A stretch of 64,000 nucleotides of DNA from Sutcliffiella rhizosphaerae (GCF_917563925.1 NZ_CAKJTJ010000013.1:34247-98246); one strand, 5' to 3'; positions 1 through 9,135 are shown, numbered from the stretch's first letter. Program-made: numbers and translations. The notes: generated by a model from the sequence alone, not told the origin.

Positions 1-251
1 TTTGACATACCAAATGCGATGGCTGGTGTTTTTACTGCATTGGTTTTTGCATGTGGTATAGCAATCCCTTCTCCTATTCCAGTAGTGCTTTGTGCTTCTC
101 TGGCAAGGATCGCTTCCTCATATTTATGTTTATCTGAAAGGCGCCCTGCTTGATGAAGAGATTCAATCAATTCCTTAATAACGTCCCTTTTGGAATTAGC
201 CTTCAACTCTAAAATTACGGTATCTATTGTCAATAAGTCTGTAATCTTCAT
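1..251 (-). CDS. fruA: PTS fructose transporter, EIIA domain (N-terminal part only)
   Basis: This is the first 83 residues of the fructose-specific PTS permease. The rest lies beyond the left edge. The visible part is a PTS EIIA type-2 domain that takes phosphate from HPr and passes it to EIIB during fructose uptake. The motif GIAIPHAKT contains the phospho-accepting histidine at about residue 67. The ATG at 251 follows an AAGGAGG site and lies 2 bp after the fruK stop, so translation is probably coupled. Gene order fruR-fruK-fruA is that of the B. subtilis fructose operon. Whether EIIB and EIIC are fused in the same polypeptide cannot be seen. Confidence 0.9.
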   Translation of the reverse strand, partial: MKITDLLTIDTVILELKANSKRDVIKELIESLHQAGRLSDKHKYEEAILAREAQSTTGIGEGIAIPHAKTNAVKTPAIAFGMS

Positions 252-253
252 CC

Positions 254-1180
254 TTACTCCTCCTTACCTGTCCATTTTTCTATGGTAACTTCATTTAAAG
301 TAGTTAAAACCTCATCACTTCGGCATAGGTCGTGGGAAAATGCCGTCGCACTTCCTGATGCAATTCCAAATTTTAAAGCTTCAGAAGCACCTCCGGATTT
401 TACATATTCTGCTAGAAATCCAGCAACAAGTGAATCACCAGCTCCAACAGAATTTTTCACTTCCCCTTTTGGTGCCTTTGCTAGATAGACCCCTTCACCT
501 GTATATAAAACTGCCCCATCTCCTGCCATCGAAACTACTACGTTCTCAATTCCTTGATCATGAAGTTTTTTGGCGTAATACACTACCTCATCAATCGATT
601 GAATAGCAACACCAAACAATTCTGCAAGTTCCAGATGATTCGGTTTAATGAAAAAAGGCTTATAAAAAAGCAATTCTTTCAATACAGTTCCACCAGTATC
701 TAATACAACCTTTGCCCCTTTTGTCTGACACTTCTGAATCAAAATTTCGTAAATTCTTGGATTAATAGTACTTGGAATACTACCAGCCAATACGACAAAA
801 TCATCCGTTGTCAGGGAGTCCAGTTGATTTAGCAAACTGCTGATAGCACTTTCATCCACAATTGGTCCTGTGCCATTTATTTCAGTTTCATCTCCTGCTT
901 TTAGCTTTACATTAATTCTAGACTCTCCACTCACCTCTAAAAGAAGTGTGTTCACTTGCTCTTCCATTAATTTTTGTTGAATGAAGTTCCCGGTAAATCC
1001 AGCTACAAAACCTAATGCAGCTGTATTTGCACCGAGCCTCTTTAACACTCTTGATACATTAATTCCTTTTCCTCCAGGGAAGTAATTCGTCTGTTTTGCA
1101 CGATTAAGTTCACCTTCTTGAAAAGATTCCAGTTCCATTACATAATCAACAGATGGATTAAGTGTGATGGTATAAATCAT
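254..1180 (-). CDS. fruK: 1-phosphofructokinase
   Basis: A 308-residue PfkB-family sugar kinase that phosphorylates fructose 1-phosphate, the product of the fructose PTS, to fructose 1,6-bisphosphate with ATP. It shows the N-terminal GGKGINVS signature at about residues 36-43 and the C-terminal anion-hole and catalytic motif GAGDS, with the base Asp at about 249. The length is normal for FruK. Its start overlaps the fruR stop by 4 bp and fruA follows 2 bp after its own stop, so the three form one transcript. A tagatose-6-phosphate kinase is the main alternative, but the PTS-fructose neighbour argues for FruK. Confidence 0.95.
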   Translation of the reverse strand: MIYTITLNPSVDYVMELESFQEGELNRAKQTNYFPGGKGINVSRVLKRLGANTAALGFVAGFTGNFIQQKLMEEQVNTLLLEVSGESRINVKLKAGDETEINGTGPIVDESAISSLLNQLDSLTTDDFVVLAGSIPSTINPRIYEILIQKCQTKGAKVVLDTGGTVLKELLFYKPFFIKPNHLELAELFGVAIQSIDEVVYYAKKLHDQGIENVVVSMAGDGAVLYTGEGVYLAKAPKGEVKNSVGAGDSLVAGFLAEYVKSGGASEALKFGIASGSATAFSHDLCRSDEVLTTLNEVTIEKWTGKEE

Positions 1181-1929
1181 GAATGAACCTCCGTTACTGA
1201 TGTTTTCTCTCGATATGCTTCTGCTACTTCGTGATCCATTCTATTAGTAATAATGTTTGCAGATGAAATGTTTGCTATTTTTGCAAAAGCAATTTCATTG
1301 AACTTAGAGATGTCTGCTAGAATAAAAGTCTCATTTGATTGTTTGATTGCTGTGCTTTTCACAATTGCTTCTTCGGGATCAGGAGTTGTAAAACCACTTT
1401 GAATATGAACTCCATTAGTCCCAATAAAAGCTTTGTCAAAATAGTATTCTTTAAGGGAATCCACAGCCTTACTTCCGATAATGGCACCTGTTTGATTCTT
1501 CATATATCCACCAATGATATATGTTGTTACTCCTTTTTCCATCAAAGATTGAATATGAGCGAAACCATTAGTCACTACCTTAACTTTCTTGTTTTCCAGC
1601 AGCGGAATCATCTGATAAGTTGTAGTACCAGCATCTAGAAAAATACAATCGCCGTCTTTTATTAAATTTGCTGCAGCTTTAGCAATTAGCTTTTTTTCTG
1701 AAAGGTTGATAGAAGATTTTTCAATGATACTTGGTTCCATCCCTTTTTGAAGTATCCTTGCCGCGCCACCGTGTACTCTTTTTAGTCTGTTACCTTTTTC
1801 AAGCTGACTAAGATCTCTTCGTATGGTAGATTCCGAAGCTCCTGTCGCATCCACCAGTTCTGAAAGCTTTACAACTTCCTGATGTTGAATCATCTCCATT
1901 ATTTTTTGCAGTCTTTCTGGAGTTAACAT
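1177..1929 (-). CDS. fruR: DeoR-family transcriptional repressor of the fructose operon
   Basis: A 250-residue DeoR-family regulator. The N-terminal winged helix-turn-helix (about residues 1-55) contains the family signature ASESTIRRDL. The rest is a DeoR sensor domain of the ribose-isomerase-like fold that normally binds a phosphorylated sugar. I chose the ATG at 1929, preceded by AAAGGTG, over an upstream ATG that adds 23 residues not expected in the family. It is the first gene of fruR-fruK-fruA and is expected to repress its own operon until fructose 1-phosphate builds up. Candidate operator repeats lie upstream at 2076-2111. Confidence 0.92.
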   Translation of the reverse strand: MLTPERLQKIMEMIQHQEVVKLSELVDATGASESTIRRDLSQLEKGNRLKRVHGGAARILQKGMEPSIIEKSSINLSEKKLIAKAAANLIKDGDCIFLDAGTTTYQMIPLLENKKVKVVTNGFAHIQSLMEKGVTTYIIGGYMKNQTGAIIGSKAVDSLKEYYFDKAFIGTNGVHIQSGFTTPDPEEAIVKSTAIKQSNETFILADISKFNEIAFAKIANISSANIITNRMDHEVAEAYREKTSVTEVHS

Positions 1930-2032
1930 TTTATTCACCTTTTTCCTTTTCACTACCTTATATATCTGCTGAGTAATATGCCCAATAAATGAACACAAAC
2001 CGATATTAGAAAGAAATATTGTGATGTATTTT

Positions 2033-2061
2033 ATAATAGCTACATGCTTATTCTATTGTAA
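2033..2061 (-). promoter_or_regulatory. Candidate sigma-A promoter of the fructose operon
   Basis: On the minus strand TTACAA (2061-2056) and TATTAT (2038-2033) are separated by 17 bp, a good vegetative promoter geometry. It lies about 100 bp upstream of fruR and directly downstream of the CAATCA repeats. Confidence 0.6.
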
Positions 2062-2075
2062 GCTCTTCCAAAAAT

Positions 2076-2111
2076 CAATCAAAAACAATCACTTTCAATC
2101 ATTACCAATCA
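2076..2111. promoter_or_regulatory. fruR: Four CAATCA repeats at exact 10-bp spacing, candidate FruR operator
   Basis: CAATCA occurs at 2076, 2086, 2096 and 2106 (TGATTG on the transcribed strand). The four copies sit on one face of the helix just upstream of the candidate fru promoter. Direct repeats are common operators for DeoR-family proteins. Assignment to FruR is inferred from position only. Confidence 0.5.
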
Positions 2112-2202
2112 TTAACCTTTCACATATTAAATTGAACTCAATCACTGGATGGAAGGAGGAAGTGGCTTTACAAACTGTTTGTGGTTACATTTCACTAAAA
2201 AT

Positions 2203-2240
2203 AAAAACATGGAGCCTCTTATTGTGAGGTCCATGTTTTT
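2203..2240 (-). terminator. Rho-independent terminator after the HAD phosphatase gene
   Basis: A near-perfect stem (AAAAACATGGAGCCTC with its complement, one bulged base) is followed on the minus strand by a T-rich tract. It isolates the fructose operon from the gene ending at 2271. Confidence 0.75.
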
Positions 2241-2270
2241 ATGGGTTTTATGCATTAAAGCATAAATGAT

Positions 2271-2891
2271 TTAGTTAAAATGGGTTAATAAATCTTCCAA
2301 CGTATGAATAATGTAATCGTAGTCTTCTACATCACCAAAACCATACTCTGCATAAACAAAAGGGATACCAGCCTCTTTGGCAGCATTATAATCACCTAAA
2401 GTATCACCTACATAGACAGGGCTGGCTAAATTATTTCTTTCCATAATTAACTTTATATTTTCTCCTTTTGATAGCCCTGTTTTTCCAGGATTTTCATAAT
2501 CTATAAAGAAGCTTTCTAATTGATGATACTTATAAAAAGCTTCAATATAGCCATCTTGGCAATTACTCACGATGAAAAGCTTATATTTATTTGATAATTT
2601 TTCCAAAACCGCTTCTACATTTTGATATAGTTGGCCACCTTGTTCTTCCAAAACTACATTTTCTAACTCCCCACAATCCTTTATGACTTTATTCCGAGTC
2701 ACTTCATCTAGATCTGGAAAAAAACGTTTTCCTATTTCATTCATTTGAAGTCCCATCGTTGCTCTAAAGTCTTCACTAGTCAATTCTTTTTCCACTAGCT
2801 CAGATTGTTTTAACACCTTATTCCAAGCATTTAATACAGTATCTATCGAATCCCATAAAGTTCCATCCAAGTCAAAAATGATACTATCCAT
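2271..2891 (-). CDS. HAD-superfamily hydrolase (phosphoglycolate-phosphatase-like)
   Basis: A 206-residue HAD phosphatase with all four motifs. Motif I is DLDGT near the N-terminus with the nucleophile Asp, motif II has SNC, a conserved Lys lies near PGKTGLSKGE, and motif IV is YVGDTLGDYNAAKEAG. The helical cap after motif I places it in HAD subfamily IA, with enzymes such as phosphoglycolate phosphatase. The ATG at 2891 follows AAAAAGGAG. A longer reading starting at 2993 overlaps the upstream gene and has no matching site. The pentapeptide-repeat gene ends 35 bp upstream, so the two may be cotranscribed. The substrate is unknown. Confidence 0.85.
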   Translation of the reverse strand: MDSIIFDLDGTLWDSIDTVLNAWNKVLKQSELVEKELTSEDFRATMGLQMNEIGKRFFPDLDEVTRNKVIKDCGELENVVLEEQGGQLYQNVEAVLEKLSNKYKLFIVSNCQDGYIEAFYKYHQLESFFIDYENPGKTGLSKGENIKLIMERNNLASPVYVGDTLGDYNAAKEAGIPFVYAEYGFGDVEDYDYIIHTLEDLLTHFN

Positions 2892-2926
2892 AAATTCTCC
2901 TTTTTGGAAAAGTAATACTTTCTTAT

Positions 2927-3577
2927 TTATTCCTTTACAATCAATCCTAACAAAGAGGCAAACATAATAGCTTGTTGCGGCGATACAGTACAACCTTGTA
3001 AATTGTTCGGGGATACATTAATATTTTCGAAAATACAGCTACTTATATCTACCCCTTTAAGTTTTGTAGTAGAAAAATCAGTATCATTGATGTCACATTT
3101 ATGTAAGTCTACTTTTTCTAGGGAACACTCAAAAAAGTTAGCACTATGTAAGCAAGAATCTTCAAATTTCACATGCTTTAAATCCGCATCCACAAAATTA
3201 CTCATATTAAGAATACAATTTTCAAATGTTACATGTCTCAGACGAGCATCTAACAAATCTAATCCTATTAATTTACAGTCTTTGAATCTTACTCTATGTA
3301 AGTTTCCTTTAGGAAATTTAGTATTCGATAGGTCACAACCTTCAAATACGACATCGGTCATATCTATTTGGTGAAAGGAAGAGCTGAATACCTGCACTTT
3401 TTTAAACATCACGCCTTGTAAAACGAAATGATTGATTTCTTCATCCGTCACAAATGTATTAGAAACTTCACATCTGCTTAGTTCAGGATCTTCGTGATAA
3501 AAAACATCTTGAAAATTCGCCTCTACTAAATTAGAAGGAATTTTTGGCTTATCCACTTTATATCTGGTTGTCATCAT
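2927..3577 (-). CDS. Qnr/MfpA-like pentapeptide repeat protein
   Basis: A 216-residue protein made almost wholly of pentapeptide repeats of the A(D/N)LXX type with a central Phe or Leu (for example VFEGCDLSNTKF, NFVDADLKHVKF, CDINDTDF). This predicts a right-handed quadrilateral beta-helix. Length, a short non-repeat N-terminus and the ending SPQQAIMFASLLGLIVKE resemble chromosomal Qnr proteins, which mimic DNA and protect gyrase from fluoroquinolones. No signal peptide or membrane segment is seen. ATGATG at 3577 follows GGAAAGGATG. Many pentapeptide proteins do not touch gyrase, so function is inferred from shape and length only. Confidence 0.75.
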   Translation of the reverse strand: MMTTRYKVDKPKIPSNLVEANFQDVFYHEDPELSRCEVSNTFVTDEEINHFVLQGVMFKKVQVFSSSFHQIDMTDVVFEGCDLSNTKFPKGNLHRVRFKDCKLIGLDLLDARLRHVTFENCILNMSNFVDADLKHVKFEDSCLHSANFFECSLEKVDLHKCDINDTDFSTTKLKGVDISSCIFENINVSPNNLQGCTVSPQQAIMFASLLGLIVKE

Positions 3578-3761
3578 TAACTCATCCTTTCCAAAAAGAA
3601 AAAATACCTTTCACTTATATTAAGTAAATATCTAGATAAATAAAAGGCTTTTTATTCTGGTGAGTTTCTGTTACATGTCATTATTTAGTTATGTGAGGAA
3701 TCAAAGACTGACTAAATTAAGTTAATAAGTATAATACTTTATGAGGTGCTTTATCTTACAT

Positions 3762-4466
3762 TTAGGATAAGAATTTTACTGGATCTACAATCTCACAAAG
3801 TTCACTTTCTTCAAGAAACTTAGTAACAATTGAACTATGAGAACACCCAACAATAAATAAAATATTTTCATTTTTGGATTCTATATGACGAGTTAAATTA
3901 GAGAAAATAATTAAATTTCTTTTGTACCACCAAGTTAACCAATCCATACCAATATAATTGTTAAAATCTCCTATTCGAGCCATATTTACATATAGCTTGT
4001 TTAGTTGATTTAGAAAGAATGGGTGATTAAACTCTCTATAAAATTCTAAGAGACTCTTATTTCTAACTAGTTGAGGAAAATGGACTCCTTCAAATAATTC
4101 TTTATAAAGGTCTTGCTGGTTATTTTTTAGCCATGCTTCGATTTCTTCATATTCTTTATCTGCTTTTCCCATCCAATCAACTGCATAGAGCTGTTCGTGT
4201 TGTAGTTTGGAAGCCAGTCGAAACCCAATCTGATATATTTCGTTCATCTTTAAATGATAATTACCATACTTGTATAGTCGATACCTCTTATTCAATTCCT
4301 CATTCTTACTCACTTCCATTTCTACTGCAATTTTTGTAGGGTGAAATTTTTCTAATTTACTTACTAATTCGTTAATTTCCTCTTGTCTTTCCTGAGAATT
4401 CAATTCTTCATAACTACTCATGTGAAAAGTTCCTAGTACTAATATTCTAGGTTTATTAACTACCAT
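3762..4466 (-). CDS. DUF5694-type protein
   Basis: A 234-residue soluble protein beginning with the strand ILVLGTFHM, followed by a helical region rich in charged residues and the late motif ILFIVGCSHSSIV. These short His-containing motifs recall DUF5694 proteins, distantly related to the TraB/ChaN-like fold with putative metal-binding His and Glu residues. The ATG at 4466 has GGAAGGAG at good spacing. The GTG at 4475 sits inside that site and is less likely. It is alone between an AT-rich gap and a uppS-like pseudogene. Biochemical role unknown. Confidence 0.6.
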   Translation of the reverse strand: MVVNKPRILVLGTFHMSSYEELNSQERQEEINELVSKLEKFHPTKIAVEMEVSKNEELNKRYRLYKYGNYHLKMNEIYQIGFRLASKLQHEQLYAVDWMGKADKEYEEIEAWLKNNQQDLYKELFEGVHFPQLVRNKSLLEFYREFNHPFFLNQLNKLYVNMARIGDFNNYIGMDWLTWWYKRNLIIFSNLTRHIESKNENILFIVGCSHSSIVTKFLEESELCEIVDPVKFLS

Positions 4467-4572
4467 TAAAGGCACTCCTTCCCTTTATTATGAAGTACAA
4501 TTGTTCATACAATGATTCATCATTGTAATTTTTATTGCCATTACATTTCCCTTGCACTTGAAGAAATCGAAT

Positions 4573-5216
4573 TTATCGTCTTCTTTGTTTTACTTCATTG
4601 ATTGCTTGGATTAGTAATTGTTTATTGAAATCAGGGAATAAGATGTTGGTGAACCATATTTCAGACTTAGAGGCTTGCTTTACTAATTCGCTTTTCTCCC
4701 CCTGTCCTGATTAATATTTCGGGGGCTGGAAGTCCTTTTGTAAAAAGATAATTTCCAATGATTTCTTCATTTAAATCATCAGTTTTTATAGTTGAACTAT
4801 TAATATCTTTTACTATAGATTTAACGGCATTTAGAATTTCGTTTCTTCCACCATAATTTAAAGCAAAATTTACTATTAATGAACGGTTTTGTGATGTATG
4901 GTTAATTGCTTTTTCTACTGCCGTTTTTGTATGAATCGGTAAACCATTTATATCACCCGAAATGAGGATTTTTATATCCTTTGACATAAATTCAGGTAGT
5001 TTTTTAGTTAAGTAAGTGCAGGCAAATCCATAAGATAATTTACTTCGTCTTTTGGTCTTTTCCAATTTTCAGTTGAAAAAGCATACAGGCATCAATAATC
5101 TTCTCCATTGCTTTAGAACCAGCAAAATGCCCTTGACTACGTGTCAGCCCCCGTTTTGTCCCCCATCTCCCATTACCGTCCATCAAAATAGCTATATGTT
5201 TTGGAATATTTTTCAT
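4573..5216 (-). pseudogene. Broken isoprenyl transferase (uppS-like paralogue)
   Basis: Pieces of a cis-prenyltransferase (undecaprenyl diphosphate synthase family) occur in order but in different frames. The start MKNIPKHIAILMDGNGRWG carries the catalytic DGNGRW motif, then a frame change leads to RGLTRSQGHFAGSKAMEKIID. STENWKRP and DEVNYLM follow after a short internal loss, then KDIKILISGDINGLP and ILIRTGGEKRIS. A stop and small deletion precede SEIWFTNILFPDF. I count several frameshifts and at least one deletion, so no full-length product is possible. The housekeeping uppS is expected elsewhere. A 132-residue open frame at 4667-5065 is only a fragment of it. Confidence 0.85.
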
Positions 5217-5282
5217 TTGATTTACCCCTACATCATTCTTCCTACTTAAATGTGTAAACCCATTTAGTTTTTCCGTGTCTTT

Positions 5283-5714
5283 TTATTTTATTGTGATGCT
5301 TTTTTTATCTACCTCATTGATTTCAAGATAATAAACACTCTTCAATGACGCTAGCATCGTTTTTATTGGTGAGCTAATCATTAGTTTTTCATTTTCTCTT
5401 CTGTCGATTATAATAGTTACTTCAAACTCGACTTCTTCATCCAATATGAAGTTATGTTTATTAAAATCTAGTGGTAATACATCTCCTTTTCTCACCTTTT
5501 CCTTCTCACTTGCATACCCTATATTTGCAGAACCTCTATATGTACCTTTTTGATAATAGGAAACTTCAATGCCTTGGAATTCAATATTTGATTTATTAAC
5601 AAAATTTATAAGGAAAGTATTCTCATCAGGTATCGTTGTATCTTCGGAATAACTACACCCCAATAGTTGGATACACATAATGAAAATGAAAAAACTACTA
5701 AGGTTTTTTTTCAT
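5283..5714 (-). CDS. Small lipoprotein of unknown function
   Basis: A 143-residue predicted lipoprotein. The N-terminus has Lys-Lys, a hydrophobic stretch and the lipobox LLGC with the lipidated Cys at 20, so the mature protein should sit on the outer face of the membrane. The remainder is beta-rich (alternating hydrophobic residues, for example FEVTIIIDRRE). I do not recognise a domain. The ATG at 5714 follows GGAGAAAGAG. It lies between two decayed genes but its own frame is intact, with no sign of damage. Confidence 0.7.
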   Translation of the reverse strand: MKKNLSSFFIFIMCIQLLGCSYSEDTTIPDENTFLINFVNKSNIEFQGIEVSYYQKGTYRGSANIGYASEKEKVRKGDVLPLDFNKHNFILDEEVEFEVTIIIDRRENEKLMISSPIKTMLASLKSVYYLEINEVDKKSITIK

Positions 5715-5803
5715 CTCTTTCTCCTTTCAATATATAATTTCACTAAAAAACTTTGAAAGACGAATAGCTTCAATTTCCATCCTTCCAAAATCATTGTTTC
5801 CCC

Positions 5804-6276
5804 TCAGACCGTCGATTCATTTTCTGCTTTTAATACTATGGCATTCGTTAATAGCTTCTTAAGAACAGCGGTAAAAACGGCAAGTAAACTACATGAAAAA
5901 ATAATTATTAATGCAATAATTCCTATTCCCGGGTGTAAAGCATTTTGCAGTAATAGAAAAATACAACCTATTACATACATATTGCTAATTAAAATTGCAC
6001 ACTTTTTTATATTGTTTAAGGGTATGACAGCAGACTCCGAAAAAGCATTGTGGTTTTCAATAAAATTTAAGAGAGTTGAAGCCTGATATAAAGCAATGAA
6101 AAATGGAATTGTCGTTACATACAATCCCAACAATCCTGGGTATTGTAAAAAGGCATATTCAGGGAACATCTCTGCTGTGTAAGTAGCTATATTAGGTAAC
6201 CAAAATAAACATAAACTACAGTAACTCCGATTAGAAAAATTGCTCCTCTTAAAAACATTGTTGATACTCGATTCAT
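5804..6276 (-). pseudogene. Frameshifted DUF2975 membrane protein
   Basis: The 3' part is an open frame of 121 residues with three hydrophobic segments, typical of DUF2975 membrane proteins (about 160 residues). The natural start is upstream: ATG at 6276 begins MNRVSTMFLRGAIFLIGVTVV, then a one-base frame change near 6215 is needed to continue into LFWLPNIATYTAEMFPEYA. As written, the first frame stops soon after. DUF2975 genes are usually followed by a Cro/C1-type regulator gene, and none is present here. It may be a real mutation or a sequencing error. A shorter product from the internal ATG at 6169 would lack the first membrane helix. Confidence 0.7.
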
Positions 6277-6570
6277 ATTATACCGACCTTTCATATTCCA
6301 TAATTTAACTATAACTCCTTATTTATTGTTTTACAATAAATTTTTGTTTATATTTAATACATTTTCACTCTAACCTATCAAAAGTACTGAAATAGTTTTT
6401 TGATAGTAAAGTTTACCCCACAAAAAAAAGTCTTCCTAAAGGAAAACGTCATCATAATCATATTCATCAATTTTGTAACAAGATACGTTATTAGTTGAGC
6501 ATCCAGCTAAAGTCATACTCGAGTCTTTCAACCGATACGGTTCTTCCATTCAGGAAAATCAAAATAAGTA

Positions 6571-6602
6571 CTATCCCCCATTTCAGCTATAATGGGGGAT
6601 AG
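6571..6602 (-). terminator. Stem-loop after spoVR, in an otherwise empty gap
   Basis: CTATCCCCCAT pairs perfectly with ATGGGGGATAG over a 10-nt loop just downstream of the spoVR stop. The T-tract on the minus strand is weak. The rest of 6277-6648 is AT-rich and holds no gene I can support. A weaker hairpin with a run of eight T lies near 6422-6452. Confidence 0.55.
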
Positions 6603-6648
6603 TTTATAGTGGTTAGCTCGGTCTAGTCTTGTTGGATACTTACAAAAT

Positions 6649-8064
6649 TTATATATACTTCCGGTGCACGCTTTTCCCGTCATACGTAAACAAGACATTT
6701 TTCGTTTCAATCACAGACTCCATATGAACTGGTCTTCCCCAAAGTTGATATATATATGGTAACACCTTCTCTAAGTACTTCAGGTCTAGTTCAATGCCCT
6801 CATACCAGTGTTTTAAATATAATTCCCCGGTGCGTAAGTAGTCGCCATCATTGACAGTAAGGTATGGGAATCCCCCATTTACGCGCATATTTACTAGTTG
6901 ATCTCGAACACTTTCCCATGTTTTGTCGACAATTTTATAGTCTTTACCTTGTTTTTGGAAGAGGTACATGTCTTCTCTCATCACAAGGTCCTTGTTAAGA
7001 TAGTTTCTTAAAAAAGAAATATCTGATTCTACTTCCCTTACCTCAAACATTTTTTCACGGCCAGATCCCGGTTTTACTCCATCTCGCTTCATTTTCTCTG
7101 TTGGATTGTTATATCGTTCCTCGATGTCTTCAAAAATTTTGATGCCTAAATAATATGGATTGATGCTTGTTTTGGAAGGTTGCACAACGCCAGCATTCAA
7201 TTTTGCGTATTCGAATGCTTCATCACTTGTTAGATCCATTTCGCGGAGGATGCGTTGGTGCCAGTAGGAAGCCCAGCCTTCGTTCATGATTTTTGTTTCC
7301 ATTTGCGGCCAAAAGTAAAGCATTTCCTCACGCATCATTGTAAGGATATCACGCTGCCAGTCCTCGAGTTCACTACTGTATTGTTCAATGAATAATAGAA
7401 TATCTTTTTCAGGCTGCGGAGGGAATTTTTTTTTGCGCTTTTTAGGTGGCACTCTTGGTTTGTTCCTGTCATCCAGGTTCCATAAATCATCGTAAGCAGT
7501 TATCTGTTTTCGGGTTTCTTCCTCTTCTTCTAAATCGTGAATACTCCAGGCGAGTTTAGAGCGAATCAAAGATGGGTCGATATGTTCCTGGATTGCGAGT
7601 ACTGCATTCAGAAAATCTTCTACCTCTTTTTTGCCATAGTCATGTTCATATTGCTTGATTCGTTCTGCTGTTGCTGCCATGCTCTCTACCATATCTCTAT
7701 TTGTGTTTTGAAAACGGCAGTTGTTTTTGAAAAAATCACAATGCGCTAGGACATGTGCAACAATCAATTTGTTTTGGATTAACGAATTGGTGTCTAATAG
7801 GAAGGCATAGCATGGGTTAGAGTTAATGACTAATTCATAAATTTTACTTAGTCCAAGGTCATAATGAAGCTTCATTTTATGAAATTGCTTTCCAAAGCTC
7901 CAATGGGAGAATCGTGTCGGCATTCCATAAGCTCCGAATGTATAAATGATGTCAGCAGGACAAATTTCGTAACGCATAGGATAAAAGTCAAGCCCGAATC
8001 CTTTAGCGATCTCGGTAATCTCATCAATAGCGTGAAACAAGGCCTTTTCGTCATTCGCTTTCAT
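6649..8064 (-). CDS. spoVR: SpoVR family protein
   Basis: A 471-residue SpoVR-family protein, matching the usual length of about 470. Recognisable blocks are the N-terminal [20 protein letters not shown], the FSHWSFGK motif, [18 protein letters not shown], the [12 protein letters not shown] segment and [12 protein letters not shown] near the middle. In B. subtilis it is a sigma-E gene needed for normal spore cortex. Its proteobacterial homologue YcgB is linked to the yeaG-yeaH pair (PrkA and YhbH). The start is the ATG at 8064 after GGGAGG. A TTG one codon upstream is also possible. Biochemical activity is unsettled. Confidence 0.93.
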   Translation of the reverse strand: MKANDEKALFHAIDEITEIAKGFGLDFYPMRYEICPADIIYTFGAYGMPTRFSHWSFGKQFHKMKLHYDLGLSKIYELVINSNPCYAFLLDTNSLIQNKLIVAHVLAHCDFFKNNCRFQNTNRDMVESMAATAERIKQYEHDYGKKEVEDFLNAVLAIQEHIDPSLIRSKLAWSIHDLEEEEETRKQITAYDDLWNLDDRNKPRVPPKKRKKKFPPQPEKDILLFIEQYSSELEDWQRDILTMMREEMLYFWPQMETKIMNEGWASYWHQRILREMDLTSDEAFEYAKLNAGVVQPSKTSINPYYLGIKIFEDIEERYNNPTEKMKRDGVKPGSGREKMFEVREVESDISFLRNYLNKDLVMREDMYLFQKQGKDYKIVDKTWESVRDQLVNMRVNGGFPYLTVNDGDYLRTGELYLKHWYEGIELDLKYLEKVLPYIYQLWGRPVHMESVIETKNVLFTYDGKSVHRKYI

Positions 8065-8222
8065 CAAACTACCTCCCTTTTCCTCTTAACACAATGTATG
8101 ACGAAGGTGACCATATCATGAAAGGGGATTGTTTGTTAGGATTTTTTTTCGATAGTACATCCATTTGGTAAGGGTAGTGGTATACTAGTATAGGATTTTG
8201 ATTAATGAAGGAGTATACATAT

Positions 8223-9092
8223 ATGGAGTATATATTATTTATCCTATTAGGTTTTTCGATAAGTATGCTTTCTGGTTTTTTTGGTATTGGGGGAGGTCTT
8301 GTCCTGACACCAGTACTTTTGCTCTTTGGATATAGCCCAATTGAAGCAATCTCTACTAGTCTATTGTATACAATTGGTACGTCTTTATCAGGAGTGTATG
8401 CGCATTTTAAAATGAAGAATATTCAATGGAAAGCTGCATTTATTATGGGGATTAGCGGAATATTGGCAACTCAGTTAGCCTACCCAGTTGTTAATTGGTT
8501 GGAACAGAATGGATATGATACGACCGTCGTTCCACTTTTATATTTCGTACTGCTTTCTTACTTTGCGTTTAGGATGTTAAAAAAGGAATCAGGTAATTTG
8601 CATCCGCCTTTTGACGCGACTGATAAAAACCAACGATGGATTCCATTTATCTTAATCGGGTTTGTTGCTGGATTTCTTTCCACCACACTTGGAGTAGGCG
8701 GCGGATTTATTATTGTGCCTCTAGTTATTTCCTTTTACGGCTTCACCTCTAGGCAAGCTGTTGCAACTAGTCTTGCCAGTGTTATTATGATTGTTAGTGC
8801 AGGGTTTATCACCTATGCATTTAATCAGCCAATTCAATACAAGATTGGTCTTTTCTTAATTATCGGAGCTCTTGTCGGTTCTCAACTAGGAGCAATTGCA
8901 ACCTCGTACTTTAAAAATAGAACCATTCAACAGTTACTCGGATTTTTGTATATTGTTACGATAGCCAGTTTAGTATTAAATATGCTGGAGCTTTCTGTTG
9001 TAGGCTTGGTATGCATAGCAGGATATACACTGTTTATTAACATCTATCTAATAGCTAGAATATTAAAGAAAAAAGTCCCATTAGCAAATTAA
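8223..9092 (+). CDS. TauE/SafE-family sulfite/organosulfur exporter
   Basis: A 289-residue integral membrane protein with about eight hydrophobic segments arranged as two homologous halves. Each half begins with a glycine-rich motif (FFGIGGGLVLTPVLL near residue 20 and TLGVGGGFIIVPLVI near residue 165), the hallmark of the TauE/SafE family of anion exporters. I chose the ATG at 8223, preceded by GAAGGAG at 9 bp. An ATG at 8205 overlaps that site. It is monocistronic and shares a bidirectional terminator with mgtE. The transported compound cannot be told from sequence. Confidence 0.85.
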   Translation: MEYILFILLGFSISMLSGFFGIGGGLVLTPVLLLFGYSPIEAISTSLLYTIGTSLSGVYAHFKMKNIQWKAAFIMGISGILATQLAYPVVNWLEQNGYDTTVVPLLYFVLLSYFAFRMLKKESGNLHPPFDATDKNQRWIPFILIGFVAGFLSTTLGVGGGFIIVPLVISFYGFTSRQAVATSLASVIMIVSAGFITYAFNQPIQYKIGLFLIIGALVGSQLGAIATSYFKNRTIQQLLGFLYIVTIASLVLNMLELSVVGLVCIAGYTLFINIYLIARILKKKVPLAN

Positions 9093-9097
9093 AAGAG

Positions 9098-9135
9098 CCT
9101 CACTCCAACTTTTTTGGAGTGAGGCATTATTTTTA
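9098..9135. terminator. Bidirectional terminator between the TauE-type gene and mgtE
   Basis: GCCTCACTCCA and TGGAGTGAGGC form a perfect 11-bp stem around a T-rich loop, followed by ATTATTTTT on the plus strand and AAT-rich sequence on the other side. The genes are convergent. Confidence 0.9.

Noticed and set aside
2021..2227. 68-residue plus-strand frame upstream of fruR
   Set aside because: It crosses the fru promoter, the operator repeats and the terminator, and has no ribosome site.
4667..5065. 132-residue frame as an intact short prenyltransferase
   Set aside because: It lacks the catalytic DGNGRW region, which lies upstream in another frame. The whole locus is a pseudogene.
6436..6531. 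Short minus-strand frame with a lipobox-like LAGC and two later cysteines (26-31 residues), followed by a weak T-run hairpin
   Set aside because: No convincing ribosome site and no family match. It could be a tiny peptide gene but I cannot support it.
6528..6710. 60-residue minus-strand frame at the end of spoVR
   Set aside because: It overlaps spoVR in another frame and lacks a ribosome site.
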